Origin: FEN-1297 sp963787005
GTDB taxonomy: Bacteria > Bacteroidota > Ignavibacteria > Ignavibacteriales > Ignavibacteriaceae
Assembly: GCA_963787005.1 (NCBI GenBank)
Contig: CAWBBX010000046.1
Span: 1-22,315 of the forward strand
Direction of reading: 5' to 3'
Length of the DNA: 22,315 nt
Shown here: positions 6,527-13,686 of the stretch, piece after piece
Position numbering within the stretch: position 1 is the stretch's first letter
Layout: every line of letters starts with the position of its first letter
Program-made: the position numbers and the translations under genes
Notes under the pieces: model-generated
Seen by the model: only the letters and a program-made list of their open reading frames with translations
Databases searched by the model: none
Told to the model about the DNA's origin: nothing

Positions 6527-7510
6527 TCACTCCCATATCCTCACTTCAAACAATCCGTTCGAGTTGGCTACGCCCCTGAACATTCCGGTACTGTTAAATT
6601 CCATCGCGTAGTTGCCTTTTTTATCGACGGCTATAATTCCTCCGTCATCCGGCTGAAGCACCTTATGTATAACTTCTTTCGCGGCTTTTTCCAGCGAATA
6701 ACCTTTATAAGCCATCAATGCGGAAATACGAAAAGCTACAGCGTTCTTAATAAATTTTTCACCCCAGCCGGTGCCCGACACAGCACAGGTATTATTGTCA
6801 GCATAAGTACCCGCCCCGATAATGGGAGAATCTCCTATTCTTCCCGCCATTTTATTCGTCATACCTCCGGTTGATGTACCGGCGGCAAGGTTGCCGTATT
6901 CGTCTACCGCCACGCATCCGCAGGTACCGTGTTTTCCTTCCTCTAGTTTCTTTTTATATTCCTGCCACTGTTTGTAGCGTTTCTCGGTATCGAAGTAAGA
7001 ATTCGGCACCATCTTAATTCCCTGCGTCTTTGCGAATTCCTCCGCGCCGTTGTATGCGAGAAGAACGTGCGGTGTTTTTTCCATCACCAGCCTGGCCAGC
7101 GAAATAGGATGAGCGATGTGCTGAACGCCTGCAACCGCGCCGGCCGAGAGATCACGTCCGTCCATAATTGACGCATCCAGTTCGTGAGTTCCCGCTGCGG
7201 TATAAACGGCTCCCTTGCCCGAGTTGAAATCGGGATTGTCTTCAAAATAACGCAGAACTTTCTCTACCGCGTCCATGCTCGTTCCGCCGTCGACCAGGAC
7301 TTTCCGCCCGATCCTCAGCGCTTCCTTCATCCCGTCGATATAAATTTGTTTAACGGAATCGGGAAGCGACTTGCTAATCGTCCCTGCGCCGCCGTGAATT
7401 ACTATGGTATATTTATCCGATCTTTTTCCGTCCTTCGGTGCCGAAAGGTCAATGACCTGGGTTAAGCCGATAACGATGATTGTGGCAACAACAAGTATTG
7501 TACTTTTCAT
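6527..7510 (-). CDS. Isoaspartyl peptidase / L-asparaginase (plant-type Ntn hydrolase)
   Basis: The enzyme cleaves isoaspartyl dipeptides formed by protein damage and can hydrolyse L-asparagine. It is made as a precursor that cuts itself before a threonine, which then becomes the N-terminal nucleophile. The precursor is 327 aa. The alpha subunit opens with VIHGGAGT (residues ~38-44) and NSGKGAVYT. The autocleavage site is HG/TCGCVAVD with Thr near residue 196. The beta subunit carries STGGMTNKMAGRIGDSPIIGAGTYAD, the usual substrate-binding segment. A hydrophobic N-terminus (residues ~3-20) suggests export or membrane anchoring, which is common for bacterial members of this type. The start is supported by GGAG 8 bases upstream. 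It is probably the last gene of a unit with the NUDIX gene (31 bp upstream). Confidence 0.93.
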   Translation of the reverse strand: MKSTILVVATIIVIGLTQVIDLSAPKDGKRSDKYTIVIHGGAGTISKSLPDSVKQIYIDGMKEALRIGRKVLVDGGTSMDAVEKVLRYFEDNPDFNSGKGAVYTAAGTHELDASIMDGRDLSAGAVAGVQHIAHPISLARLVMEKTPHVLLAYNGAEEFAKTQGIKMVPNSYFDTEKRYKQWQEYKKKLEEGKHGTCGCVAVDEYGNLAAGTSTGGMTNKMAGRIGDSPIIGAGTYADNNTCAVSGTGWGEKFIKNAVAFRISALMAYKGYSLEKAAKEVIHKVLQPDDGGIIAVDKKGNYAMEFNSTGMFRGVANSNGLFEVRIWE

Positions 7511-7541
7511 TTTAATTCTCCGTTATTACAGGCCGATAAAA

Positions 7542-8015
7542 TTAAATTTTATTCGAAAGATATTTTTTCAGCTCATCTATAAACTGTATCTGAGCCGAAT
7601 TCATTTTTACCGCTGCCGTTTTAATATCGAAAAACTCTCCCCTGTCGATCTCGGGGAAAGAATTCATTTTACCCGATTTAGGAGGCCATTCCATTTCAAA
7701 ATTATTTGATTTAATCTCAGGTAGTGTTTTTAAATTAAATCTGAAGGCCCATGCCTTAACCATTTTACCGCTTTTTTGTTTCACCTTGCCCAAAGGTACG
7801 AATTCACCTTCAGGCTTTATCCCGGTTTCTTCTTCGAACTCCCTAATCGCCGCACTTAAATGATCTTCTCCGTCTTCAATCAAGCCCTTAGGAATGCTCC
7901 AGTATCCTTCGTCTTTCTTCCGGAAAAAAGGTCCGCCGGGATGAACAAGAAATATCCTAAGCTCACCGTCTTGCAGTTCATACATCAGCAAACCTGCGCT
8001 GTATAATTCTTTCAT
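7542..8015 (-). CDS. NUDIX hydrolase
   Basis: NUDIX enzymes hydrolyse nucleoside diphosphates linked to another group. This 157-aa protein has a complete Nudix box fitting Gx5Ex7REUxEExGU exactly: G44 (in PKGLIEDGE), E50 and REFEEETGI (58-66). The preceding stretch GYWSIPKG and the N-terminal SAGLLMYELQ match the bis-nucleoside polyphosphate-type branch, such as Ap4A hydrolase-like proteins. Substrate choice within that branch is inference. It lies between the SMR exporter gene (67 bp upstream) and the isoaspartyl peptidase gene (31 bp downstream), all on one strand, which suggests co-transcription without a clear shared pathway. Confidence 0.92.
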   Translation of the reverse strand: MKELYSAGLLMYELQDGELRIFLVHPGGPFFRKKDEGYWSIPKGLIEDGEDHLSAAIREFEEETGIKPEGEFVPLGKVKQKSGKMVKAWAFRFNLKTLPEIKSNNFEMEWPPKSGKMNSFPEIDRGEFFDIKTAAVKMNSAQIQFIDELKKYLSNKI

Positions 8016-8082
8016 GAGAATCTCAATTCTTTATTCTCCTATTAATATCAAATTTATTTCAAATAAGAAATAGATTAAAAAA

Positions 8083-8403
8083 TTATTTAACCGGGTAAAA
8101 CCTTAAGCCCATAATCCCGATGATGATCAGCGCGATAAACAGCAGCCTGACAAAATCCTTAGATTCACCGAAAAGATAAATACCCAAAATTACAGTACCG
8201 ACCGCACCGATGCCGGTCCATACCGCGTAGGCCGTACCTACCGGAAGCGACTTAAGCGAATACGATAAAAGCACAACACTGACTGCCATCGTAACAATTG
8301 TGAAAATGCTTGCGTAAAGTTTTGTGAATCCGTGCGAGTATTTCATGCCGACGGCCCAGGCGGTTTCAAAGAGTCCGGCGATAAACAATATTATCCAGTT
8401 CAT
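8083..8403 (-). CDS. Small multidrug resistance family exporter, Gdx/SugE subtype
   Basis: A 106-aa protein with four membrane helices covering nearly its whole length. The conserved Glu of helix 1 is in LFETAWAVGMKYSHGF, and SLPVGTAYAVWTGIGAVGT is the SugE/Gdx signature. E. coli SugE is identical or very similar over these segments. Gdx proteins work as antiparallel dimers that exchange guanidinium for protons. The strong ribosome site AAGGAG sits 5 bases before the ATG, only 34 bp after the decarboxylase stop. There is no room for a guanidine riboswitch, which often controls such genes, so expression is probably from the decarboxylase promoter. Specificity for guanidinium rather than quaternary amines is inferred from subtype similarity. 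Confidence 0.93.
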   Translation of the reverse strand: MNWIILFIAGLFETAWAVGMKYSHGFTKLYASIFTIVTMAVSVVLLSYSLKSLPVGTAYAVWTGIGAVGTVILGIYLFGESKDFVRLLFIALIIIGIMGLRFYPVK

Positions 8404-8437
8404 ATTTCTCCTTGGAAATAATTCCTTATTCGAAGTT

Positions 8438-9883
8438 TTAGTAAATAGATTTTAACCGGTCGGAAAATTCCTTAATTATCTGCAAAGCCGTTTCCACTTC
8501 ATCCAGGTGCGATCTGGAAGAAAGTACCGCGAGCCTTATTATAAATTTATTATCAAGAATTGTGGAAGTTAAAAACACTCTGCCGTCTTTGTGTATTTCG
8601 GCGAGCAGCTTCTTATTAAACTCGTCGGCGTCGCCGGAGGGAGGGATAATTCTAAATGTAACAACGGACAAATCAGGGTACGGTCCCATCTCAGCGCCGT
8701 TTATCTCCTTTATTTTTTCATAAGCGTAACGTGCAAGAAGAATTTTTTCTTCGAGCGCAGCGCTGAACGCCGCCGTTCCGGCTAATTTGAGAGGGAGCCA
8801 CATTCTGAGACCTCTGAAATGTTTCGATAATTCAGGAGACAGATCGGCCGGAGAAAGTTCAGCGTTTTGAATGAGGCTGTCCTGCATATAATTTGCTTCA
8901 TAGTAATGCGACTCGAAAAGTTTCTTCCTCTCTTTTATCAGAACTGCGCCGGTTCCGTATGGCAGGAATAATCCTTTATGCGGATCCATAATTATTGAAT
9001 CGGATACTTCCATTCCCCGGAGTATCTTTTTACCGGTTTCGCATAAAGCAAAGAATGCTCCGTACGCACCGTCGATGTGATACCATATTTCGTTTGATTT
9101 TGCAATCTCACCGATCTCGATTAAAGGATCAACCGCTCCCACGTCCGTTGTACCGGCGGAAGCGACAACGAGCCACGGAATGAGTCCGGCAATTTTATCT
9201 TCCTTAACTGCTCTTTCCAACTCTCCCGGAATCATTCTGTAATTTTCGTCGATAGGAATATAATGCTTGACGCACTCACCGAGCCCGGCAATACGTAAAG
9301 CTTTATCCACAGAATGATGCGCCTGAACGGTTAAATAAACAACCGACTTGTGAAATTCAGCCGCCTTCAGATTAAAGGAATCGCGCGCGGTAACTACGGC
9401 TATCAGATTTGAGATACTCCCGCCGGAAGTAAGATTGCCTCCGCATTCGGCCGGGTAACCGACAAGTTCCGCCATCCATTTAATGAGCATGTTCTCCAGT
9501 CCGACAGCACCGGGCGAAGCGAAGAACACGCCCGCATAGCGGTTGCTTACAGCCGCCATAAAATCACCAACGGCGGAATGAAAGACACCGCCGCCGGGAA
9601 TGTATCCGAAATGTCTGCCCGAGGCGGGATTTATTCCCGGCTTATCGATCGATTCCCGGATGAGCCTGATTAACTCTTCTATATCGGAAGGAGAATAATC
9701 TGGAGTATTATTATTTATTGAAAGAATCGATTCGTAGCTACTTTCGTATGCTTTAAACGACGGAAGCCCGTTTAGAAAATCTTCAGAGTATTTCAGCATA
9801 GCCTCTGTTAATTTGGAACGGGTATTTTTATCCGGCTCAAGACTGCGCGAAAGACATTCGAGCTCTTTTATTTTATCCTTCAT
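8438..9883 (-). CDS. Group II PLP-dependent amino acid decarboxylase (aromatic/tyrosine-type)
   Basis: This cytoplasmic enzyme removes CO2 from an L-amino acid to give an amine. From the chosen ATG at 9883 it is 481 aa. Visible features are SGRHFGYIPGGG (substrate loop), FASPGAVGLENMLIKWMAEL, LTSGGSISNL (PLP phosphate binding), the stacking region AHHSVDKALRIAG, ASAGTTDVGAVDP, WYHIDGAYG with the PLP-contacting Asp at 271, and the Schiff-base lysine in DPHKGLFLPYG (K303). The family includes aromatic-amino-acid, glutamate, diaminobutyrate and tyrosine decarboxylases. The pattern is closest to the aromatic-L-amino-acid branch, but substrate is not certain. An alternative start at 9931 adds 16 residues unlike the family. 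No clear Shine-Dalgarno site precedes either start. Confidence 0.9.
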   Translation of the reverse strand: MKDKIKELECLSRSLEPDKNTRSKLTEAMLKYSEDFLNGLPSFKAYESSYESILSINNNTPDYSPSDIEELIRLIRESIDKPGINPASGRHFGYIPGGGVFHSAVGDFMAAVSNRYAGVFFASPGAVGLENMLIKWMAELVGYPAECGGNLTSGGSISNLIAVVTARDSFNLKAAEFHKSVVYLTVQAHHSVDKALRIAGLGECVKHYIPIDENYRMIPGELERAVKEDKIAGLIPWLVVASAGTTDVGAVDPLIEIGEIAKSNEIWYHIDGAYGAFFALCETGKKILRGMEVSDSIIMDPHKGLFLPYGTGAVLIKERKKLFESHYYEANYMQDSLIQNAELSPADLSPELSKHFRGLRMWLPLKLAGTAAFSAALEEKILLARYAYEKIKEINGAEMGPYPDLSVVTFRIIPPSGDADEFNKKLLAEIHKDGRVFLTSTILDNKFIIRLAVLSSRSHLDEVETALQIIKEFSDRLKSIY

Positions 9884-9999
9884 AGGGTTAAAATAAGAAA
9901 ATTTTAAGAATATGACGGGAAAATAACGCAAGCATTCTGATCTTTAAAATAGAGATAAAATATCCGAGCTCAACTACGACAAAGGCTAATTCGGCTGAA

Positions 10000-10400
10000 T
10001 CAATTCCTTCTTATTAAAAGGATGGTGGTTTCGCCCCTTGTCTCTTTCTTGCCGGGAAAAGCACGGACGTCCACAAGATATTTATTTATCATCTCGCCGG
10101 GTTCCAAGCTGCGTGATCGTAAAAGAAGATCGTTGATTCTTTCCGTCCCGTATTCGCCGGTTTCGTTTTCCGCCTCTGATAAACAGTCCGTATAAAGCAG
10201 CAAATAATCTCAGGGATTCAATTTAATTTTTCTGAATGAATATTCCATATTGCAGAATAATCCTATCGGCAGGGAGCTTGAGTTAACCGTGGTTAATTTT
10301 TCGCCGTTAATAACCACAAGCAGGCAGTGTCCGGCATTGCGAATTTCCACCGTACCGTCGCCGTAAGCGATTCCGATAACAAGTGTCATGAAATGTGAAT
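10000..10400 (-). pseudogene. Remnant of a SpoIIE-type (PP2C-like) serine phosphatase
   Basis: Only the last ~130 residues of a PPM/SpoIIE phosphatase remain. They read FMTLVIGIAYGDGTVEIRNAGH, then LPIGLF, and after a TGA at 10210-10212 continue in the same frame as DYLLLYTDCLSEAENETGEYG and end at 10000. The family expects PGD where the sequence reads P-stop-D, so a single GGA-to-TGA change explains the break. The usual DG in the YTDG motif also reads DC. Homology begins close to 10400, immediately beside the pckA terminator, and the regulatory N-terminal part is absent. Two independent lesions suggest a true pseudogene rather than a sequencing slip. Intact relatives dephosphorylate anti-sigma-factor antagonists or respond to sensory domains. 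Confidence 0.85.
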
Positions 10401-10440
10401 ACAAGAATAAAAATACCCGCAAACTGATAAGCCTGCGGGT
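10401..10440 (-). terminator. Rho-independent terminator of the aspartate aminotransferase-pckA operon
   Basis: On the minus strand a perfect 7-bp stem ACCCGCA/TGCGGGT (10440-10434 with 10421-10415) and a 12-base loop are followed directly by atttttattcttg. It begins 26 bases after the pckA stop codon. Confidence 0.8.
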
Positions 10441-10466
10441 TAAATTAAAACGGCTGCGAAAAACTG

Positions 10467-12131
10467 TTATTTTAAATCCGACTTCGAAAGCCTTTTCGGT
10501 CCGGCATTTATAACATCCTGCGGGGTTTCTTTCTCGAACAGCTTAAAGTTCTCTATAAACCTCGCTGCCAAAGCGTCGTATTTCTTCCAGTATTCCTTTT
10601 TATCTCCCCATAAATTTGACGGTTCGAGTATTTCCGCGGGAACGTCCGGGCAGCTCAAAGGAACATCGAATCCGAATATCTTATCCTTCCGGTATTTTAC
10701 TTTATCCAGCTTGCCGTCAAGAGCAGCATCGAGAAGATTACGAGTATGCTTGATGCTTATTCTTTTTCCCACGCCGAACCTGCCGCCTATCCAGCCGGTG
10801 TTCACCAGCCAGCATTGCGCGTTGTTCTTGAGTACCCTCTGCTTCAGCATTTCCGAGTACTCGTAAGGATGCCTTACCATGAACGGCGCACCGAAGCATG
10901 CACTGAATGTGATCTGCGGCTCGATACCAAGACCGATTTCAGTTCCGGCTATCTTCGATGTATAGCCGCTTATAAAGTGGTATTGCGCCTGCTCAGGATT
11001 GAGTCTCGCAATCGGGGGAAGTACTCCCGAAGCATCGCAAGTTAAGAAAATTACGTTCTTCGGGTGCGATTTTACATATCCTTCGGGCACAATGTTGGGA
11101 ATAAATTCCAGGGGATACGACGCTCTAGTATTTTCCGTTATGCTGTCGTCGTCGAGATCAATCTTACGGCTGACCGGATCGAAGACAACATTTTCGAGTA
11201 TCGTTCCGAATTTATTTGTTGTTGCGTAAATCTCCGGCTCGCTTTCGGCGGAAAGCCGTATTACCTTCGCGTAGCAGCCGCCTTCAAAGTTAAATACGCC
11301 GTCACTGCTCCAGCCGTGCTCGTCATCGCCTATAAGCTTTCTATTCGGATCGGCAGATAAAGTTGTCTTGCCGGTGCCGCTCAATCCGAAGAATAGAGCC
11401 GCGTCGCCTTTGTTCCCCACGTTTGCGGAACAGTGCATCGGAAGCACGTCTCTGAACGTCAGCAGAAAATTGAGTACGGTAAAAACTGATTTCTTTATCT
11501 CGCCGGCATACTGGCTGTTTGCTATTATGGCCGTCTTCTGGTCGAAGTTTAAAATGATTCCGGTTTCCGTGCGGGTGCCGTCTATCTTCGGATCTACTTT
11601 AAATCCGGGAACTGCGATCACCGTAAACTCGGGGATAAAATTTTTCAGCTCGTCCCTGTCGTTGGTGGTCAGGAACATATTTCGCACAAAAAGACTGTGC
11701 CAGGCCTCCTCGGTTATTATTCTAACCGCCATCCTGTATTCGGGATCGGCACCGGCGTAGCAGTCCTGTACGAATAATTCCTCTCCCTGCAGATAAGCCT
11801 GAAGCCTGTTCACCAGAGCGTTGAATTTTTCCGTGCTGAACGGCCTGTTGTGTACTCCCCACCAGATCTTATCGTCCGTCGATTCTTCCTTAACAATAAA
11901 TTTATCCGCCGCTGCTCTTGCGGTGTGTTTTCCGGTATTAACTATAACCGGACCGCCGTCCGCAAGCTTTCCTTCATTGCGAAAAATAACCTCCTCGTAA
12001 AGCGAGGATTCGGAAAGGTTCCAGTAAACTTTGTCCAGGTATTCTAGTCCGTGATTCGATAATTTATAATCGGACGCGAGTTCCTTCGCAATCTTGCCGG
12101 CGGGTGAATTGAATTCTAAATATTTGCTCAT
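10467..12131 (-). CDS. pckA: Phosphoenolpyruvate carboxykinase (ATP)
   Basis: This enzyme converts oxaloacetate plus ATP to phosphoenolpyruvate, CO2 and ADP, the committing step of gluconeogenesis. It can run in reverse in some anaerobes. The 554-aa length is normal. Visible motifs are the substrate-site segment YAGADPEYRMAVRIITEEAWHSLF, the P-loop GLSGTGKTT (residues ~249-257), LIGDDEHGW with the metal-binding Asp residues, EGGCYAKVI, and near the C-terminus NTGWIGGRFGVGKRI. The ATG at 12131 overlaps the aminotransferase stop as ATGA and has AGGGA 6 bases upstream; a TTG two codons earlier is less likely. The transcript probably ends at the hairpin 10401-10440. Pairing with an aspartate aminotransferase suggests use of aspartate-derived oxaloacetate. 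Confidence 0.96.
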   Translation of the reverse strand: MSKYLEFNSPAGKIAKELASDYKLSNHGLEYLDKVYWNLSESSLYEEVIFRNEGKLADGGPVIVNTGKHTARAAADKFIVKEESTDDKIWWGVHNRPFSTEKFNALVNRLQAYLQGEELFVQDCYAGADPEYRMAVRIITEEAWHSLFVRNMFLTTNDRDELKNFIPEFTVIAVPGFKVDPKIDGTRTETGIILNFDQKTAIIANSQYAGEIKKSVFTVLNFLLTFRDVLPMHCSANVGNKGDAALFFGLSGTGKTTLSADPNRKLIGDDEHGWSSDGVFNFEGGCYAKVIRLSAESEPEIYATTNKFGTILENVVFDPVSRKIDLDDDSITENTRASYPLEFIPNIVPEGYVKSHPKNVIFLTCDASGVLPPIARLNPEQAQYHFISGYTSKIAGTEIGLGIEPQITFSACFGAPFMVRHPYEYSEMLKQRVLKNNAQCWLVNTGWIGGRFGVGKRISIKHTRNLLDAALDGKLDKVKYRKDKIFGFDVPLSCPDVPAEILEPSNLWGDKKEYWKKYDALAARFIENFKLFEKETPQDVINAGPKRLSKSDLK

Positions 12132-13345
12132 GACCAATCCCTCACTAATTTACGGTCGCCTATAAAAAGTTCGTTCGGGGCGTTAGGATCAAGCGCCCAT
12201 TTAATTCTTTCAATACCTTCCGTTATTTCTTTAATCGTCCCGCAATAGCTTAAGCGAAGATGACCGTCGAGCCCGAATTCCTTGCCGGGCACTGTTAATA
12301 CCATCACTTTATCGATCAAAAGTTCCGAGAGTTTGTTAGAGTCTTTTTCGTAAGCGCTGAAATCGGCGAAGCAGTAGAATGTGCCGTCCGGTTTTGTTAC
12401 TTTAACTCCTTCGAACGAATTGAGAAGATCAACCATTATGTTACGGTTGTTCTCAAGTGTAATTCTCAGGCTTTCCACACCGGATTGAATTCCGTTGAGA
12501 GCGCCTACAGCGGCTTTCTGAAGAAGTACGGAAGGGCCGGATGTCTGATGCCCCTGTATGTTAGACATCGCTTCGATTACCTTTTTATTTCCCACTGCCC
12601 AGCCTATCCTGAAGCCCGTCATCGCGTACTGCTTCGAAACACCGTTGACAAGAATCAGCTTTGAGCTCTCTATAGAATCCTTGACATACTTTAACGCGTT
12701 TATCGGTTTCTTTCCGTCGAATAATAGACGGTGATAAATATCGTCCATAATTAAGTAGATATCTTTCTTCTCGCAAAATTCAACCACGTCCGCGATGAAC
12801 TCTTCGGAATACATTACGCCGGTTGGATTGTTGGGGCTATTAATGATAACGGCTTTTGTATAAGAACCGACTTTCTGTTCTATGTCGGAAATCTTCGGAT
12901 AAAATGTGCCGTCTTCCGGAAGTGCGGGAACCCCGATACCGCCGCACAGCTTTACCATTTCCGGATAGCTTACCCAGTAAGGGGCCGGGTAAATAACTTC
13001 TTCCTGGGGATTAAGAATCGCCTGCAACGCTACCATAATTGCCTGCTTTGCTCCACCGGAAGCGATGACATTTTCCGGCGCGAAGCTGCGGCCATAAAAT
13101 TCTTCTGTATACCTGATTATCGCTTTTTTAAGAGCGGGGATTCCGTCGGCCGGAGCATATCTGACTTCACCCGAATTTAAATGCGCGGAAGTTGCGAGAA
13201 TAGCATCCATCGGGACCTTGCTTTTCGGCTCACCTCCGCCAAGATGGATAACGGGTTCACCTTTTCCTCTTAATATTGCTGCTTTTTCGTTTAGTTTCAG
13301 CGTGGGCGACGCGCTTATGGACCGCGCGATTTGACTTAAGCTCAT
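12128..13345 (-). CDS. Class I PLP-dependent aminotransferase (aspartate aminotransferase, 1-gamma type)
   Basis: The enzyme exchanges amino groups between aspartate and 2-oxoglutarate, giving oxaloacetate and glutamate. The 405-aa protein shows HLGGGEP, RYAPADGIPALK, the PLP-ring contact NSPNNPTG (residues ~169-176), MDDIYH with the pyridine-nitrogen Asp (near 201), and the Schiff-base lysine K238 in NGVSKQYAMTGFRIGW. The C-terminal LRLSYC carries the substrate-carboxylate Arg. The start at 13345 is chosen for its strong GAGGGGAC ribosome site and because homology begins there; the frame extends nine residues further upstream. Its stop overlaps the pckA start (ATGA), so the two are translationally coupled. 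Aromatic or branched-chain substrates cannot be excluded for this subgroup. Confidence 0.92.
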   Translation of the reverse strand: MSLSQIARSISASPTLKLNEKAAILRGKGEPVIHLGGGEPKSKVPMDAILATSAHLNSGEVRYAPADGIPALKKAIIRYTEEFYGRSFAPENVIASGGAKQAIMVALQAILNPQEEVIYPAPYWVSYPEMVKLCGGIGVPALPEDGTFYPKISDIEQKVGSYTKAVIINSPNNPTGVMYSEEFIADVVEFCEKKDIYLIMDDIYHRLLFDGKKPINALKYVKDSIESSKLILVNGVSKQYAMTGFRIGWAVGNKKVIEAMSNIQGHQTSGPSVLLQKAAVGALNGIQSGVESLRITLENNRNIMVDLLNSFEGVKVTKPDGTFYCFADFSAYEKDSNKLSELLIDKVMVLTVPGKEFGLDGHLRLSYCGTIKEITEGIERIKWALDPNAPNELFIGDRKLVRDWS

Positions 13346-13482
13346 TTTTGTCCCCTCTAATTTGTATATCATTTTTGTGGAAATATTTGCATATGTAACT
13401 TATCCCCCGAATGTATTAGAATCAAGAGACTAAATATTAAATTCTTAAACAAACCCGAATAAAATTCATATATCTTTGCATA

Positions 13483-13490
13483 CAAAGTTA
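13483..13490 (-). promoter_or_regulatory. Possible -7 element for the aminotransferase-pckA operon
   Basis: TAACTTTG on the minus strand (13490-13483) fits the Bacteroidota -7 motif TAnnTTTG and points toward the aminotransferase gene ~140 bases away. There is no good TTTG at -33. The overlapping ctttgcatacaaag (13474-13487) is a small inverted repeat that could be a regulator site. Weak evidence. Confidence 0.28.
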
Positions 13491-13560
13491 TAATTACACT
13501 ACTTCACCGCATAAAATTGGAAATAATTTCCTTATGATGAGAAATGTTTAAGGATAATTC

Positions 13561-13658
13561 GGAGTAATGGAATGTTGGAATAATGAAGTAAAGCAATCAA
13601 TCAATTACAAATTATGCCGCTGTCCCAAACTTCCATTACTCCATTATTCCATTACTCC
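13561..13658. repeat. Imperfect inverted repeat built from ATTACTCC/ATTATTCC units
   Basis: The left arm 13561-13590 starts ggagtaatggaat. The right arm 13629-13658 (cattactccattattcc and flanks) is its near-reverse-complement: about 25 of 29 positions match, with a 38-base spacer. Within the right arm the unit CCATTACT/CCATTATT repeats with a period of about 8 bases. It lies between the M16 peptidase stop (13687) and the aminotransferase promoter region, and could fold as a 3' hairpin for the peptidase mRNA. The rest of 13373-13686 shows nothing else I can interpret. Confidence 0.55.
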
Positions 13659-13686
13659 AATACCTCACAATTTCATCTTTCCTTTT

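Noticed and set aside
8404..8437. Guanidine riboswitch ahead of the Gdx-type exporter
   Set aside because: Only 34 bases lie between the decarboxylase stop and the start codon, too few for the known aptamers.
10210..10212. TGA read as glycine (recoded UGA as in some candidate phyla)
   Set aside because: Several intact genes here end with TGA (M1 peptidase, aminotransferase, uvrA, isoaspartyl peptidase), so TGA is a normal stop in this genome.
11368..11760. 130-codon plus-strand reading frame inside pckA
   Set aside because: Antisense shadow of the highly conserved PEP carboxykinase ATP-binding region.
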